Assembly (NCBI GenBank): GCA_024743405.1
Contig: JANSWP010000005.1
Coordinates: forward strand, 103,524-167,523
Length of the DNA stretch: 64,000 nucleotides
Source of the DNA: Bacteroidota bacterium
GTDB taxonomy: Bacteria; Bacteroidota; Bacteroidia; Chitinophagales; Saprospiraceae
Direction: 5' to 3'
Shown here: positions 45,729-54,751 of the stretch, one piece after another
Layout of the letters: each line of letters begins with the position of its first letter
Numbering within the stretch: position 1 is the stretch's first letter
Notes under the pieces: model-generated
Told to the model about the DNA's origin: nothing
What the model saw: the letters and a program-made list of their open reading frames with translations, nothing else
Databases searched by the model: none
Position numbers and translations under genes: made by a program

Positions 45729-47648
45729 ATGAAGAAATCAATACTATTTTTTAGTTTGTCAATACTCCTAACAAGTTTCGCTTTAGCCGAAAATTTACCC
45801 CATCCTGAAAAAATTTACTCTTTTGCTCGGGTGACGAAATCATTCGATTATTACGTTGAGCAAGCTAATCTTTGGAAAAAGGAAACCGAAAAAACACGCT
45901 CAAACGGGGATGCTTGGTTCAATTATTTTCAAGCATCCCGCTATGCTAACATTTTTTCAAAAGGAGAGAATGTCTTTGATTTAGATGCTCTTGTGAAAGA
46001 ATTATCCGATGCTATTCCCAACACTGCCGAGTATTATATTATCAATTTTATTCATAAAGGACGAGGCTCAGACCATTTTGATTTACTCTTAAAAGCTTAT
46101 GAACTGAATCCTAACCAAATGGAAATTATTGGGCCCATGGTTGCGTATCATGAGATTAAAGGAGAACGGGAGCAATTGCGTCTAATGTGTGAAAAGTATT
46201 TTCAGCATGAAGAAATGTCCTCAGGGTTATTAAAATGGAATTATAATATGTTGATGTCTGTCGAAGACAATGCCATACTTCTTACTTGGGGTGATAATGA
46301 CACCTATCCATCATGGATTTTGCAACAGGTCAAAAACGTACGTCCAGATGTAGTGATCATCAATACTTCTTTATTGACTGGTCACGAAGTGTATCGAAAT
46401 ATGATTTTTGAAAAATATGATATTCCCGCCATGGAAAAACCGTGGGTTGAAGATTCGGAATTTTTCAAAATGCTTTCTTTTCATATGCTTCAAAACACTA
46501 AAAGACCGGCATATATAAGTCCCGCTATTCCTTCAAGTTTGAGAGGCGTGCAGTCTGAAAATTTGTACCTCACTGGAATGGCTTTCAAATGGAGTCCAGA
46601 AGAATTTGATAATGTGGCGATGATGAAAAACAATTTTGAAAATAAGTTTTTGAAGGATTATTTGATGATTGACTTGGAGAATGATATAAGTAAAGACGTA
46701 GTCAATAATTTGAACTTGAATTACTTGCCTGCCTTTTTAAAATTATATCGACATTATGAAGAGAGTGGTGAGGTAACGAAAGGAAACCAAATGAAAACTT
46801 TATTGAAAAAAGTAGCAGAAAAAGGTGGAAAATTAGATGATATCAAACCATATATTGGCGAAAGTATCGGTGTTGATAAAACAATAGAATCCATATTGGA
46901 TATCAAAACACTGGATCGAGGATTCGTGAAAGTTAAGGATAATTTGTACGCTGCCGAAACCGAATTGATGATCAAACAATATGAGCAATTTTTGATGGAT
47001 TTATTGAAGAATCGGGAGTTCGATAAACTCGAAATTGCTAAGACCGGTAAAACCAATTGGCGCTCATTTCTACCTGAAAAATTCCAATCACTTTCGGACA
47101 CTAAATTGTATGATAATGGACACCCCGATGCGCCAGAATGCCCAATCCAAAATATTAGTTATGAAGCTGCTAAATTGTATTGTGAGTGGGTAACTGAAAT
47201 ATATAATGCTAGCGACCATAAGAAGAAAATGTATAAGCGAGTCGTATTTAGATTGCCAACAGAGGGAGAATGGTTTTCCACGGCTCATGGAGGACATGAG
47301 TCAGCTCTATATCCTTGGGGTGGATTTTATGTGAGAAATATCAAAGGTTGCTTCTTGTCCAATTTTGATGTATTGGATTATGAGCCATGCACCGATTGTA
47401 AAGTCCAATTACTTTCAAATGATGGAGGGTTTTTTCCTGTAAAGGCCGATGCCTATTTTCCTAATGATTATGGTTGTTATAACATGAGTGGAAATGTAGC
47501 GGAGATGATTCAAGAAAAAGGGATCGCGATGGGAGGTAGTTGGGCAGATGACCCAGATAAATGTAAGGTGTTTTCGAAACAAGAATTCGAAGAACCGAAT
47601 CCAAAAGTTGGCTTTCGTGTATTTATGGAAGTATTAGAGTATAAATAA
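45729..47648 (+). CDS. Secreted SUMF1/FGE-fold protein with large N-terminal domain
   Basis: 639 residues. Signal peptide (1-20). The N-terminal part (about 30-400) is mostly helical and contains a stretch (about 165-240, GDNDTYPSWILQQVKNVRPDVVIINTSLL) typical of Bacteroidota proteins with a DUF2723-like C-terminal signature. The C-terminal SUMF1 domain (about 470-636) has FRLPTEGEW, GNVAEM, GGSW and GFRVF. The cysteines used by true formylglycine-generating enzymes are not at the expected site, so this resembles the structural SUMF1-fold proteins (as GldJ/GldK of T9SS), not an enzyme. Confidence 0.8.
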   Translation: MKKSILFFSLSILLTSFALAENLPHPEKIYSFARVTKSFDYYVEQANLWKKETEKTRSNGDAWFNYFQASRYANIFSKGENVFDLDALVKELSDAIPNTAEYYIINFIHKGRGSDHFDLLLKAYELNPNQMEIIGPMVAYHEIKGEREQLRLMCEKYFQHEEMSSGLLKWNYNMLMSVEDNAILLTWGDNDTYPSWILQQVKNVRPDVVIINTSLLTGHEVYRNMIFEKYDIPAMEKPWVEDSEFFKMLSFHMLQNTKRPAYISPAIPSSLRGVQSENLYLTGMAFKWSPEEFDNVAMMKNNFENKFLKDYLMIDLENDISKDVVNNLNLNYLPAFLKLYRHYEESGEVTKGNQMKTLLKKVAEKGGKLDDIKPYIGESIGVDKTIESILDIKTLDRGFVKVKDNLYAAETELMIKQYEQFLMDLLKNREFDKLEIAKTGKTNWRSFLPEKFQSLSDTKLYDNGHPDAPECPIQNISYEAAKLYCEWVTEIYNASDHKKKMYKRVVFRLPTEGEWFSTAHGGHESALYPWGGFYVRNIKGCFLSNFDVLDYEPCTDCKVQLLSNDGGFFPVKADAYFPNDYGCYNMSGNVAEMIQEKGIAMGGSWADDPDKCKVFSKQEFEEPNPKVGFRVFMEVLEYK

Positions 47649-47705
47649 TGATTCACCGTTCATGGGCACATTGGTTTTTGATTAATGTATCCAATGAATG
47701 CGTTT

Positions 47706-47748
47706 AGAGCAAAAAAAAGGCGCTACCATGCAGGTGCGTAGCAGCGCT
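47706..47748 (+). terminator. Weak hairpin between the two SUMF1-fold genes
   Basis: ggcgctac..gtagcagcgc pairs with one bulge and is preceded by an A-run; the T-run after it is weak. It may be a partial terminator. Confidence 0.35.
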
Positions 47749-47792
47749 AAATGTTAACATTTTTTGCTAGTAAACCTAATTCAATCATATAA

Positions 47793-48563
47793 ATGAAAAG
47801 CAAATTTATTGCCATTATTTCTATTTCGACAATCTTTATGAGTTTTTCTTTTCTTAAATTTGAAAAGGCCACACCCCGCCCGCCTGGCACGGTGAAAATT
47901 GTGGAAAACTTCTTTTTTGATAAAACTGAGATTTCTAATATTGATTGGAAGGAGTACCTTTCTTGGTTAAAAAAAGAGTTTGGAGAAACTTCTGAAAAGT
48001 ATCTTTCTGCAACCCCTGATAGATCCGTTTGGTTAGAGTTGGCATATGCAGAAGTACTCGCTGAAAACTATTTTGATCATCCGTCCTATGATGGATATCC
48101 AGTTGTAGGTATTAGCTATGACCAAGTAGTTCAATATTGCGAATGGCGAACCAAGCGTGTAAAAGAAATGTGGGCATTAAACCATGGAAGTAAAAATGTG
48201 CCGAATTTTAGATATCGATTGCCAACAAAGACAGAATGGGAATTGGTTGCCAATACTGGATTTAAGGAGCTTTCGAAAAAAGAACAACGACGGATGAAGA
48301 ATAAGCCCATTGAACAAAATTATAACATAAAACAAGAGGGAGGGGACTTCTTTATTACCGCACCTTGTTACTCCTATTTGCCTAACAAACACGGCATGTA
48401 TAATTTGTATGGAAATGTGGCAGAAATGGTTTCGGAGGAAGGTGTTGCCAAAGGAGGGTCGTGGAATCACAATTATAATAACTCAGTTTTTGATGCGGAA
48501 ATATCCTACGAAAAGCCTTCCTCTTGGTTAGGTTTTCGTTGTGTTTGTGAAATAATTGAGTGA
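47793..48563 (+). CDS. Small SUMF1/FGE-fold exported protein
   Basis: 256 residues. Signal-like N-terminus (1-24), then a SUMF1 domain across most of the chain: FFFDKTEISNIDWKEYL, YPVVGISYDQVVQYCEWR, RYRLPTKTEWE, GNVAEMVSE, GGSW, GFRCV. No formylglycine-generating cysteine pair. It is a paralog of the C-terminal half of the preceding gene, and the two are followed by a sigma factor on the same strand, so they may be an operon. Confidence 0.85.
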   Translation: MKSKFIAIISISTIFMSFSFLKFEKATPRPPGTVKIVENFFFDKTEISNIDWKEYLSWLKKEFGETSEKYLSATPDRSVWLELAYAEVLAENYFDHPSYDGYPVVGISYDQVVQYCEWRTKRVKEMWALNHGSKNVPNFRYRLPTKTEWELVANTGFKELSKKEQRRMKNKPIEQNYNIKQEGGDFFITAPCYSYLPNKHGMYNLYGNVAEMVSEEGVAKGGSWNHNYNNSVFDAEISYEKPSSWLGFRCVCEIIE

Positions 48564-48620
48564 GTAAAAAGTTTAAGATTAAAATCTGATATTCAGCCAC
48601 TAATAACTAATAATTAACTA

Positions 48621-49199
48621 GTGTTATTTAAGCGAAAAACATATCACAATCTTTCTGATGAGGAGTTAATGCGCTTCTTGATAAATGACGGCGATGACCG
48701 TGCATTTGAATTGTTGTACGATAGGTATTCGGGGAAATTGCAATGTTATTTTTATCGAATGCTATATCAAGATCAAAATAAAGCAGACGATTTCACGCAA
48801 GATTTATTTATGAAAATCGTGGAACGACCAGAGATGTTTGATCCCAATCGGCGATTTTCGACATGGCTTTATTCCGTCGCCGGAAATATGTGTAAAAATG
48901 AATATCGCCGAAATGGAAGGTATCAAATAGTGAATGAGGTACCCGAAAACCCAATTCCAGAATGCTTTGAATATATTCCAGAACCGATAGATCGAGCACT
49001 ATTTGAACAGCAATTACAACAAGCAGTTAATGAATTGGAAGAAACACAAAAACAGTGTTTTATTTTGAGATACCAAGAAGGGCTGAGTGTAAAAGAGATT
49101 GCTAATGTAGTGGATTGCCCTGAAGGCACAGTAAAATCTAGACTGTTTTATACGGTTCGAAAACTATCTGATAAATTGAAAATATTTCAGTATTCGTAA
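48621..49199 (+). CDS. ECF-type RNA polymerase sigma factor
   Basis: 192 residues from a GTG start. Region 2 (DDRAFELLYDRYSGKLQCYFYRML, DDFTQDLFMKIV, FSTWLYSVAGNMCKNEYRR) and region 4 (ELEETQKQCFILRYQEGLSVKEIANVVDCPEGTVKSRLF) are complete, so it is a normal group 4 sigma factor. A short gap with a perfect palindrome separates it from a membrane-spanning partner gene, the usual place of an anti-sigma factor. Confidence 0.95.
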   Translation: MLFKRKTYHNLSDEELMRFLINDGDDRAFELLYDRYSGKLQCYFYRMLYQDQNKADDFTQDLFMKIVERPEMFDPNRRFSTWLYSVAGNMCKNEYRRNGRYQIVNEVPENPIPECFEYIPEPIDRALFEQQLQQAVNELEETQKQCFILRYQEGLSVKEIANVVDCPEGTVKSRLFYTVRKLSDKLKIFQYS

Positions 49200-49206
49200 T
49201 CTGCTC

Positions 49207-49260
49207 AACTCAACTTTCCTAAACGATAAATTGCTAAAAATAATTTAGGAAAGTTGAGTT
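49207..49260. repeat. Perfect 17-bp inverted repeat between sigma factor and partner
   Basis: Arms aactcaactttcctaaa and its exact complement around a 20-base loop (cgataaattgctaaaaataa). No T-tract. It could attenuate transcription from the sigma gene into the downstream gene, or be a reduced relative of the A-K elements. Confidence 0.75.
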
Positions 49261-49284
49261 AAGTGGATTTCAAATTACTAAAAG

Positions 49285-50016
49285 ATGATACTTGATAAAA
49301 AATTAGAAGGGTTATTGAAAACAAAAAAATTTTTCTCCTTGAGTCAAGAAGAAAAAGCATTTGTTTCAGCAAAAATGACTGCCGAAGAATATCAAAATTT
49401 TCGACTGATTTTGTGTGGAAGCCGCAATAGCTTGAAAAAGATTCGAACCGCTCCTTCTCCTCATGTCAAAGAAAATTTGATGGCGGCAATGCGAGCAAAG
49501 AAAGCAAAAAAACAGCCTTTGACCGTTAGTTGGAACGCTATCACTAGTTATAGAATCCCTGCATGGCAAGCTGCTGCTTCTGTTGTATTTTTACTCTGCT
49601 CCATGTTTTTAATGAAACAACAGGTAGTTTATGTTGAAAATGAAATGGCTGCCCCGTTGATGGTTGATATTGACACTGTTTATGAAACGATTTATAAAAC
49701 CGATACGGTTTTTGAGAAAGTACCCGTTTTTTTGACAGGAAAGAAGAATGTAAATGTAAAACCAAGTTCTTTGGAGCGAGATTCTAATTTTGCGGAAAAA
49801 GATGCTAATATATTACTAACCAATATGGAGACTATGGGAAATGAAATGAATACGGTTTTAAATGATATTAGTAGAAATAGACTTTTGGCTGACTCTACAC
49901 CTATTTATAAAAACCAAATTCATCCAGCTTCCAATTCTTGGTTGTCTTCTCCTCCTCGCGGGCGAACTGCTGGTGAAGATGCTGATTTGATGAAGTTTTT
50001 GACGGAAATAAATTAA
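49285..50016 (+). CDS. Single-TM protein downstream of the sigma factor, possible anti-sigma factor
   Basis: 243 residues. Cytoplasmic part (1-88) with a helical segment rich in Lys, one membrane helix (about 93-112, WQAAASVVFLLCSMFLM), and a periplasmic tail with little order. The topology and position fit an anti-sigma factor, but I do not recognise a zinc anti-sigma motif (HxxxCxxC) or FecR domain. Call by context only. Confidence 0.6.
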   Translation: MILDKKLEGLLKTKKFFSLSQEEKAFVSAKMTAEEYQNFRLILCGSRNSLKKIRTAPSPHVKENLMAAMRAKKAKKQPLTVSWNAITSYRIPAWQAAASVVFLLCSMFLMKQQVVYVENEMAAPLMVDIDTVYETIYKTDTVFEKVPVFLTGKKNVNVKPSSLERDSNFAEKDANILLTNMETMGNEMNTVLNDISRNRLLADSTPIYKNQIHPASNSWLSSPPRGRTAGEDADLMKFLTEIN

Positions 50017-50046
50017 TAGCGGTATCCATATTATTTTTGACTTGGT

Positions 50047-50244
50047 CTATTCTTTTGGCATTGTTTTTAAAACTCTGTAATTAATATATCCTCCTATAAT
50101 ACTAATAAGTAGGGTGGAGACGAAAAAGCGTATTGGTTTTTCTAAAAAGCTATTGATATTCCCTTCTGTGAAGAGTTCAACTAAAAAATTGCTGCCACTA
50201 ATAAGTAAAAAAAGAAGCAGTATTTGACTAACCAGGTTTTTCAT
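50047..50244 (-). CDS. Small two-TM membrane protein
   Basis: 65 residues with two hydrophobic helices (about 3-20 and 38-58). No family recognised. It is convergent with the preceding gene, 30 bases between stop codons. Confidence 0.5.
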   Translation of the reverse strand: MKNLVSQILLLFLLISGSNFLVELFTEGNINSFLEKPIRFFVSTLLISIIGGYINYRVLKTMPKE

Positions 50245-50331
50245 TTTTAGTGTACTTAAAAGATTTAGAAAAGTGTTCCATGGCTTTTATATCCGACATG
50301 ATAGGGATTAATTGAATAATCATCATGATAT

Positions 50332-50865
50332 CTACTCAAAAAATGGTTTAGAATATTCGACAGTACCGCTTACATCCTTCAATCCATTTTCATTCAATTC
50401 AATGATCATACAACTTTCTTCAGGAGCAGGAAAAGGCAGCTTTATTCCATATTTGCTAGTCAATTCATATCCAAAACGTGGATAATAATCAGCATGCCCT
50501 ACAAGTATAATTGACTGAAAACCTAATGCTTTTGCGCGTTTATGCGCTTCTTTAATTAAGGCACTCCCTATGCCTTTGTTTTGAAAATCAGGATGAACAG
50601 AAACGGGAGCTAAAGCTAGTGAATCAAAAGATGTATTTACATTTTTGATTTTAATTTTTGTCAAAAGGATATGACCAACGATTACGTCATTTAATTCTGC
50701 AACGGTAGACAATTCAGGGATAAATGCATCAGACTTTCGTAATCTTTCAACCAAAAATTGCTCTTTATGGTCGCTGATCTCTATTGTTTGAAAAGCGGCT
50801 TCAATTATTTTGAAAACAGATTTGTGGTCAGCTGGAATTTCGGTTCTAAAAGTTATTGGCTCCAT
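50332..50865 (-). CDS. GNAT-family N-acetyltransferase
   Basis: 177 residues from the ATG at 50863-50865 (MEPITFRTEIP); a longer reading would overlap the upstream gene. GNAT motif A is visible as VSVHPDFQNKGIGSALIKEAHKRAKALG, followed by ILVGHADYYPRFGY, close to the YhbS group. It moves an acetyl group from acetyl-CoA to an amine; substrate unknown. It follows the flavoprotein stop codon by two bases, so the two are cotranscribed. Confidence 0.9.
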   Translation of the reverse strand: MEPITFRTEIPADHKSVFKIIEAAFQTIEISDHKEQFLVERLRKSDAFIPELSTVAELNDVIVGHILLTKIKIKNVNTSFDSLALAPVSVHPDFQNKGIGSALIKEAHKRAKALGFQSIILVGHADYYPRFGYELTSKYGIKLPFPAPEESCMIIELNENGLKDVSGTVEYSKPFFE

Positions 50866-50867
50866 AA

Positions 50868-52097
50868 TTAATTTAATTGTCCTGCGATAAAAGCGGTCGT
50901 CCAAGCTGCCTGAAAATTATAACCGCCAGTAATGCCATCGACATCCATCACTTCTCCTGCAAAATATAGGTTTTTACAAACCCGACTTTGCATCGTATTA
51001 AAGTCAATACTTTCTAAACTAACGCCGCCACAAGTCACAAATTCTTCCTTAAAAGTGGTTTTCCCTTTGACCGCGTAGACATCATTAGTCAATATGGTCA
51101 CCAACTTATTTAAGCCTTTTTTTCCTAATTCACCCCATCGTTTTTTTTGTGGTAAATCACTTTTCTCTAATAAAAAATGCCACAATCTTTCGGGTAAAAG
51201 ATAGGGTCGATAATTGGCTAAAATTTTATTTGGATGTTCTTTAATGATGTTTCTTATTTCATTGGCTACTTCTTCATTATTAACGACGCTTACCCAGTTG
51301 ACTTGTACTTTAAATTCATAACCTAATTCACTCAATATTCGAGCTCCAAAAGCAGATAATTTTAATATAGAAGGTCCACTCATGCCCCAATGGGTGATCA
51401 GAAGTGGTCCGTCCGATTTGAGTTTAGTGCCTTGAATACTCGTTAGATTTTTTTCGACCACAATGCCCATCAACTTTCGAATTGGCTCGTTGGGCATATT
51501 GAAAGTGAAAAGAGAAGGAACCGGATCAGCAATTTTATGTCCTAAATTTTCTAACCACTCCAAACCTTGCCTTTTTGGTGATCCGCCAGTTGCCACAATT
51601 ACTTTATCGAATATTTTGGCGGGTGAAACACCTTTTGAAAACTCCAGTTGAAGTTGGTCACCTCTAGGATTTATTTTTGAAATCCCCATTTGAGTTTCAA
51701 TTTTTATCCCCAGTCGAGTGGTCTCTTTTAAAAAACAGTCAATGACACTTTGTGAATCTTGGGAGACTGGGAACACACAATTATCTTCTTGAATTACCAA
51801 AGGAACATCTCTGGATTCGAACCAATTCATGGTATGTTGTGTATTGAAAAATCGAAAGGCTTTTTTCAATTTTTTGCCGCCTCTAGGATAAGCTTCGGAG
51901 AGTTCTTTGATGGAGATACAACCATTAGTCACATTACACCTTCCTCCTCCAGAGACCTTTACTTTCGAAAGTAATTTTTTTGATTTTTCATAAATGGTTA
52001 CCTCCGCTTTTGGATGATTTTCTTTTGCTGCGATTGCCGCGAAGAAACCGGCTGCGCCACCGCCAATGACTGCTACTTTAATTGCGTTTAGTTTCAT
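50868..52097 (-). CDS. HI0933/BaiN-type flavoprotein (FAD-dependent oxidoreductase)
   Basis: 409 residues. The dinucleotide motif VIGGGAAGFFAAIAA at the N-terminus, the family signature KVKVSGGGRCNVTN, VATGGSPKRQG, GGVSLESID and the C-terminal AGEVMDVDGITGGYNFQAAWTTAFIAG are all present. Substrates of this family are poorly defined. It forms a tight pair with the GNAT gene downstream; element F lies upstream. Confidence 0.93.
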   Translation of the reverse strand: MKLNAIKVAVIGGGAAGFFAAIAAKENHPKAEVTIYEKSKKLLSKVKVSGGGRCNVTNGCISIKELSEAYPRGGKKLKKAFRFFNTQHTMNWFESRDVPLVIQEDNCVFPVSQDSQSVIDCFLKETTRLGIKIETQMGISKINPRGDQLQLEFSKGVSPAKIFDKVIVATGGSPKRQGLEWLENLGHKIADPVPSLFTFNMPNEPIRKLMGIVVEKNLTSIQGTKLKSDGPLLITHWGMSGPSILKLSAFGARILSELGYEFKVQVNWVSVVNNEEVANEIRNIIKEHPNKILANYRPYLLPERLWHFLLEKSDLPQKKRWGELGKKGLNKLVTILTNDVYAVKGKTTFKEEFVTCGGVSLESIDFNTMQSRVCKNLYFAGEVMDVDGITGGYNFQAAWTTAFIAGQLN

Positions 52098-52141
52098 TCT
52101 TCACTTTAGTGTTTTAATACCAACACGAACATAATATTCAG

Positions 52142-52308
52142 TTAAGGGAGTTGTCAAGAAATAACCTACCCATGTTACTTGCTCTTTTTTATTCATTCAT
52201 CGTTAAAAAGCCTAGCTATACCTTTGGGTATGCCTACGTTTTTTGCCTCGACTGAATAAAATATAACTACGCAAAATTGGGTACCTTATTTTTTACCAAC
52301 TCCCTAAA
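52142..52308 (+). repeat. Palindromic intergenic element, copy F
   Basis: Arms ttaagggagttgtcaagaaa and its near-complement; core cgttaaaaagcctagctatacc, gggtatg and acgttttttgcctcgactgaat. It is almost identical (about 3 differences in 165 bp) to the reverse complement of copy A. Confidence 0.92.
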
Positions 52309-52380
52309 CTATCTTGTTTTTCTTAACCAATTGACCAAAAAAAGAATTTCATTACCATATTTTTAGAATTGAAAAATTTA

Positions 52381-54309
52381 TCAACTCATATATTCCCAGG
52401 CTGACCGATATACCCCTGCCTTTTCAATATAATCCAAAAAAGCACCATAAAAAGTATCCCCTCCTATCGTTGCTGAGTCACCTATAACAATAAGTTGCTT
52501 TTTTGCACGGGTCATTGCGACATTCATTCTTCGATAATCTGATAGAAAGCCAATTTCGGCTTTTTCGTTCGAACGGACTAGGGAAATGTAAACCAAATCG
52601 CGCTCTTGACCTTGGAAGGCATCAATGGTATTAATATCTATATGATCCAAATATTTTTTTAAAGTTTCATCTTCCTTAAACTCATCTTCAATATGTTGAC
52701 ATTGAGCCCGATAAGGGGAGATGATGGCTATTTTAGGAGGTTCTATTTGTTGTGTAGTGAGGTCTTCTGTTAATTTTAGAAAGTGTTCTTGGAGAATAAA
52801 AAATTCTCCCTTATTTAATCGACTTAAGGTTTCTGGATTCATTTCTTCATTAAAACCACAACCGGCAGTATCAATAAAAATAACGGAAACATTATCCGAA
52901 ATCTCCAATTGCCAGGTTGACATTGGATCTGCGGCAATTAATTGATTATTATAAAATTGTGCATTTGAAAATCCCATGATTGCAGCATGCATTCGATATT
53001 GAGTATTCAAAAAGGAAACTTGTGAGAATTGGCTGATATATTTCTCTAATAGGGTTGTGCCAAAACCTTTTTTGCGAGCTTGGTTTGATTTGACAGTTGG
53101 GGGTAATTGGAATGGATCGCCTGCTAAAATAACTTTACTTGCCCTGGAAATAGGGATCCATGTGGCAGGCTCAAGCCCCTGTGCAGCTTCATCAATGACA
53201 ACGGTTCGAAATTTTAAATTTTCTAAAATAGGATGAACCGCATTGACTAAGGTGCAGGTAATGACATCTGCTGAAAAGAGAATTTCAGAAATCAATTTGT
53301 CTTCTAAATGCTTTGCCCAATCATTTAAATCGCGGGCTTCCTTGTATGCGTCGCGGCGTTCTTCTCGTTCTTTTGCCCCAAATTTTCGTTTGAATTTGCG
53401 GGCATCACGCCGCATTTTAGCGGCCTGTATTTTTACTTTTTTGATATTCTTGGCTTCCGGATGTTTGGATAATCGAGAGTCCATGGTAAGCGAAATCAAT
53501 CTTTCTTCAACTCTTGAAATATTCCCTATTCGAACCACATTCAATCCTTTTTCCATCAATCGTTCCGATAATAAATCGACTGCTGCATTACTTGGAGCGG
53601 TTACTAATAAATGGTTTTCGGTTTCGCACAACAACTTGATGGCATGAACCAATGTTGTTGTTTTCCCAGTCCCTGGTGGACCATGCACAACCGCAACATC
53701 TCTAGAGGCTAAAATATCTTGAATAGCTTCAATTTGAGAATCATTTAAATATGGATTACGAACAATCGGTTTTGGGCGAAAAGTAGGTTCGAGTTCGCCA
53801 TAAAAAATAGCTTTTAGTTCACTTAATCTGCCAGCATTAGTTTTCAAGAGTAGACTCAAAACCTTTTCCATTTCCAGGTAGGTACGCTCATCAAATAATA
53901 AATCGACGCCTAATTGTCCATTACTTATCCAATCCGGTAAATCGCTAGAGTTGAGCACGATTTTCATCTTATTTCGCTCCACATATTGTATGACGCCACT
54001 CTGGTTTTGTTTTTCGGATTTTGAAAATTTATCGGTTGCTAAAGAATAAAACTCAACGGGGGTGCCAGCTTTGAAGCGATTAGGCTCATTTCGATTACCC
54101 ATTCTTTCGATGATTACAAATGCTCGCTCACCAAAAGTATAACCTTCTTTTCTAACTTCTACAGGATTCCAAGTAAGTCCTTTTTCACGTTTTTCAGAAA
54201 GAGACAATTGGGCGACTTCGGCACGAAATCGTTCAAAGTCTTCTTTTTTCTCGATTTTGAGGATTTCTTTTAACTCTTCTATTTGTTGATTAATCTTAGC
54301 TTGGCTCAT
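52381..54309 (-). CDS. SF1 helicase of the IGHMBP2/Upf1-like type
   Basis: 642 residues. N-terminal beta-barrel region (about 40-170), then the helicase core: motif I GPPGTGKTT, motif II VIDEAAQ, motif III GDPFQLPP, motif IV near QYRMH, motif V TIDAFQGQERD, motif VI RRMNVAMTRAKK. All motifs are intact, so it should be an active 5'-3' ATP-dependent DNA or RNA helicase. Upstream, a 440-base gap with element G separates it from a divergent nuclease gene. Confidence 0.94.
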   Translation of the reverse strand: MSQAKINQQIEELKEILKIEKKEDFERFRAEVAQLSLSEKREKGLTWNPVEVRKEGYTFGERAFVIIERMGNRNEPNRFKAGTPVEFYSLATDKFSKSEKQNQSGVIQYVERNKMKIVLNSSDLPDWISNGQLGVDLLFDERTYLEMEKVLSLLLKTNAGRLSELKAIFYGELEPTFRPKPIVRNPYLNDSQIEAIQDILASRDVAVVHGPPGTGKTTTLVHAIKLLCETENHLLVTAPSNAAVDLLSERLMEKGLNVVRIGNISRVEERLISLTMDSRLSKHPEAKNIKKVKIQAAKMRRDARKFKRKFGAKEREERRDAYKEARDLNDWAKHLEDKLISEILFSADVITCTLVNAVHPILENLKFRTVVIDEAAQGLEPATWIPISRASKVILAGDPFQLPPTVKSNQARKKGFGTTLLEKYISQFSQVSFLNTQYRMHAAIMGFSNAQFYNNQLIAADPMSTWQLEISDNVSVIFIDTAGCGFNEEMNPETLSRLNKGEFFILQEHFLKLTEDLTTQQIEPPKIAIISPYRAQCQHIEDEFKEDETLKKYLDHIDINTIDAFQGQERDLVYISLVRSNEKAEIGFLSDYRRMNVAMTRAKKQLIVIGDSATIGGDTFYGAFLDYIEKAGVYRSAWEYMS

Positions 54310-54532
54310 TAGGGGCGAAGGTAATTTATCAAAACATTTTTTTCCTGCTCCTTTATTGTTTTTCAGTTCGGAATTTTTTTAAACAGGCTCTTAATTAATA
54401 TGGAGCTTTATGCAAAAAAATAGAGATCATAAGAATTTCAAATGGAACAATCAGATATAAGAAAAAATAATTCGACCTGTGTTCCGTAGAACCAACTTTT
54501 AGAAACAGATTCTTTCTATTTTTACCCAACTA

Positions 54533-54730
54533 AGTAACGCCTAAAGAATAACTCCGACATTTGCCGATGTATTTTTTGAACTTTTGCGGCGTTAAAAATA
54601 CTCGTAGATGCCTTGCATCCTGCGCTGGCTTGTGCCAGAAGGTACAAAGGCGAACGCAAAAAGTATTTTTGCCTTACTAAAATCCAAAATCTACTATTTC
54701 AAATTGGCGGACTTATTTTTTAGCCTTACT
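54533..54730 (+). repeat. Palindromic intergenic element, copy G (enlarged inner loop)
   Basis: Arms agtaacgcctaaagaataactccg and its imperfect complement; core gcgttaaaaatactcg on the left and gcaaaaagtatttttgcc on the right, with a longer inner part (about 50 bases) than other copies. It fills most of the gap between the divergent helicase and nuclease genes. Confidence 0.75.
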
Positions 54731-54751
54731 AAAAAACAAAAAATAACATAA

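Noticed and set aside
45729..48563. Formylglycine-generating enzymes activating sulfatases
   Set aside because: The SUMF1 fold is clear but the active-site cysteine pair is not found and no sulfatase gene is nearby.
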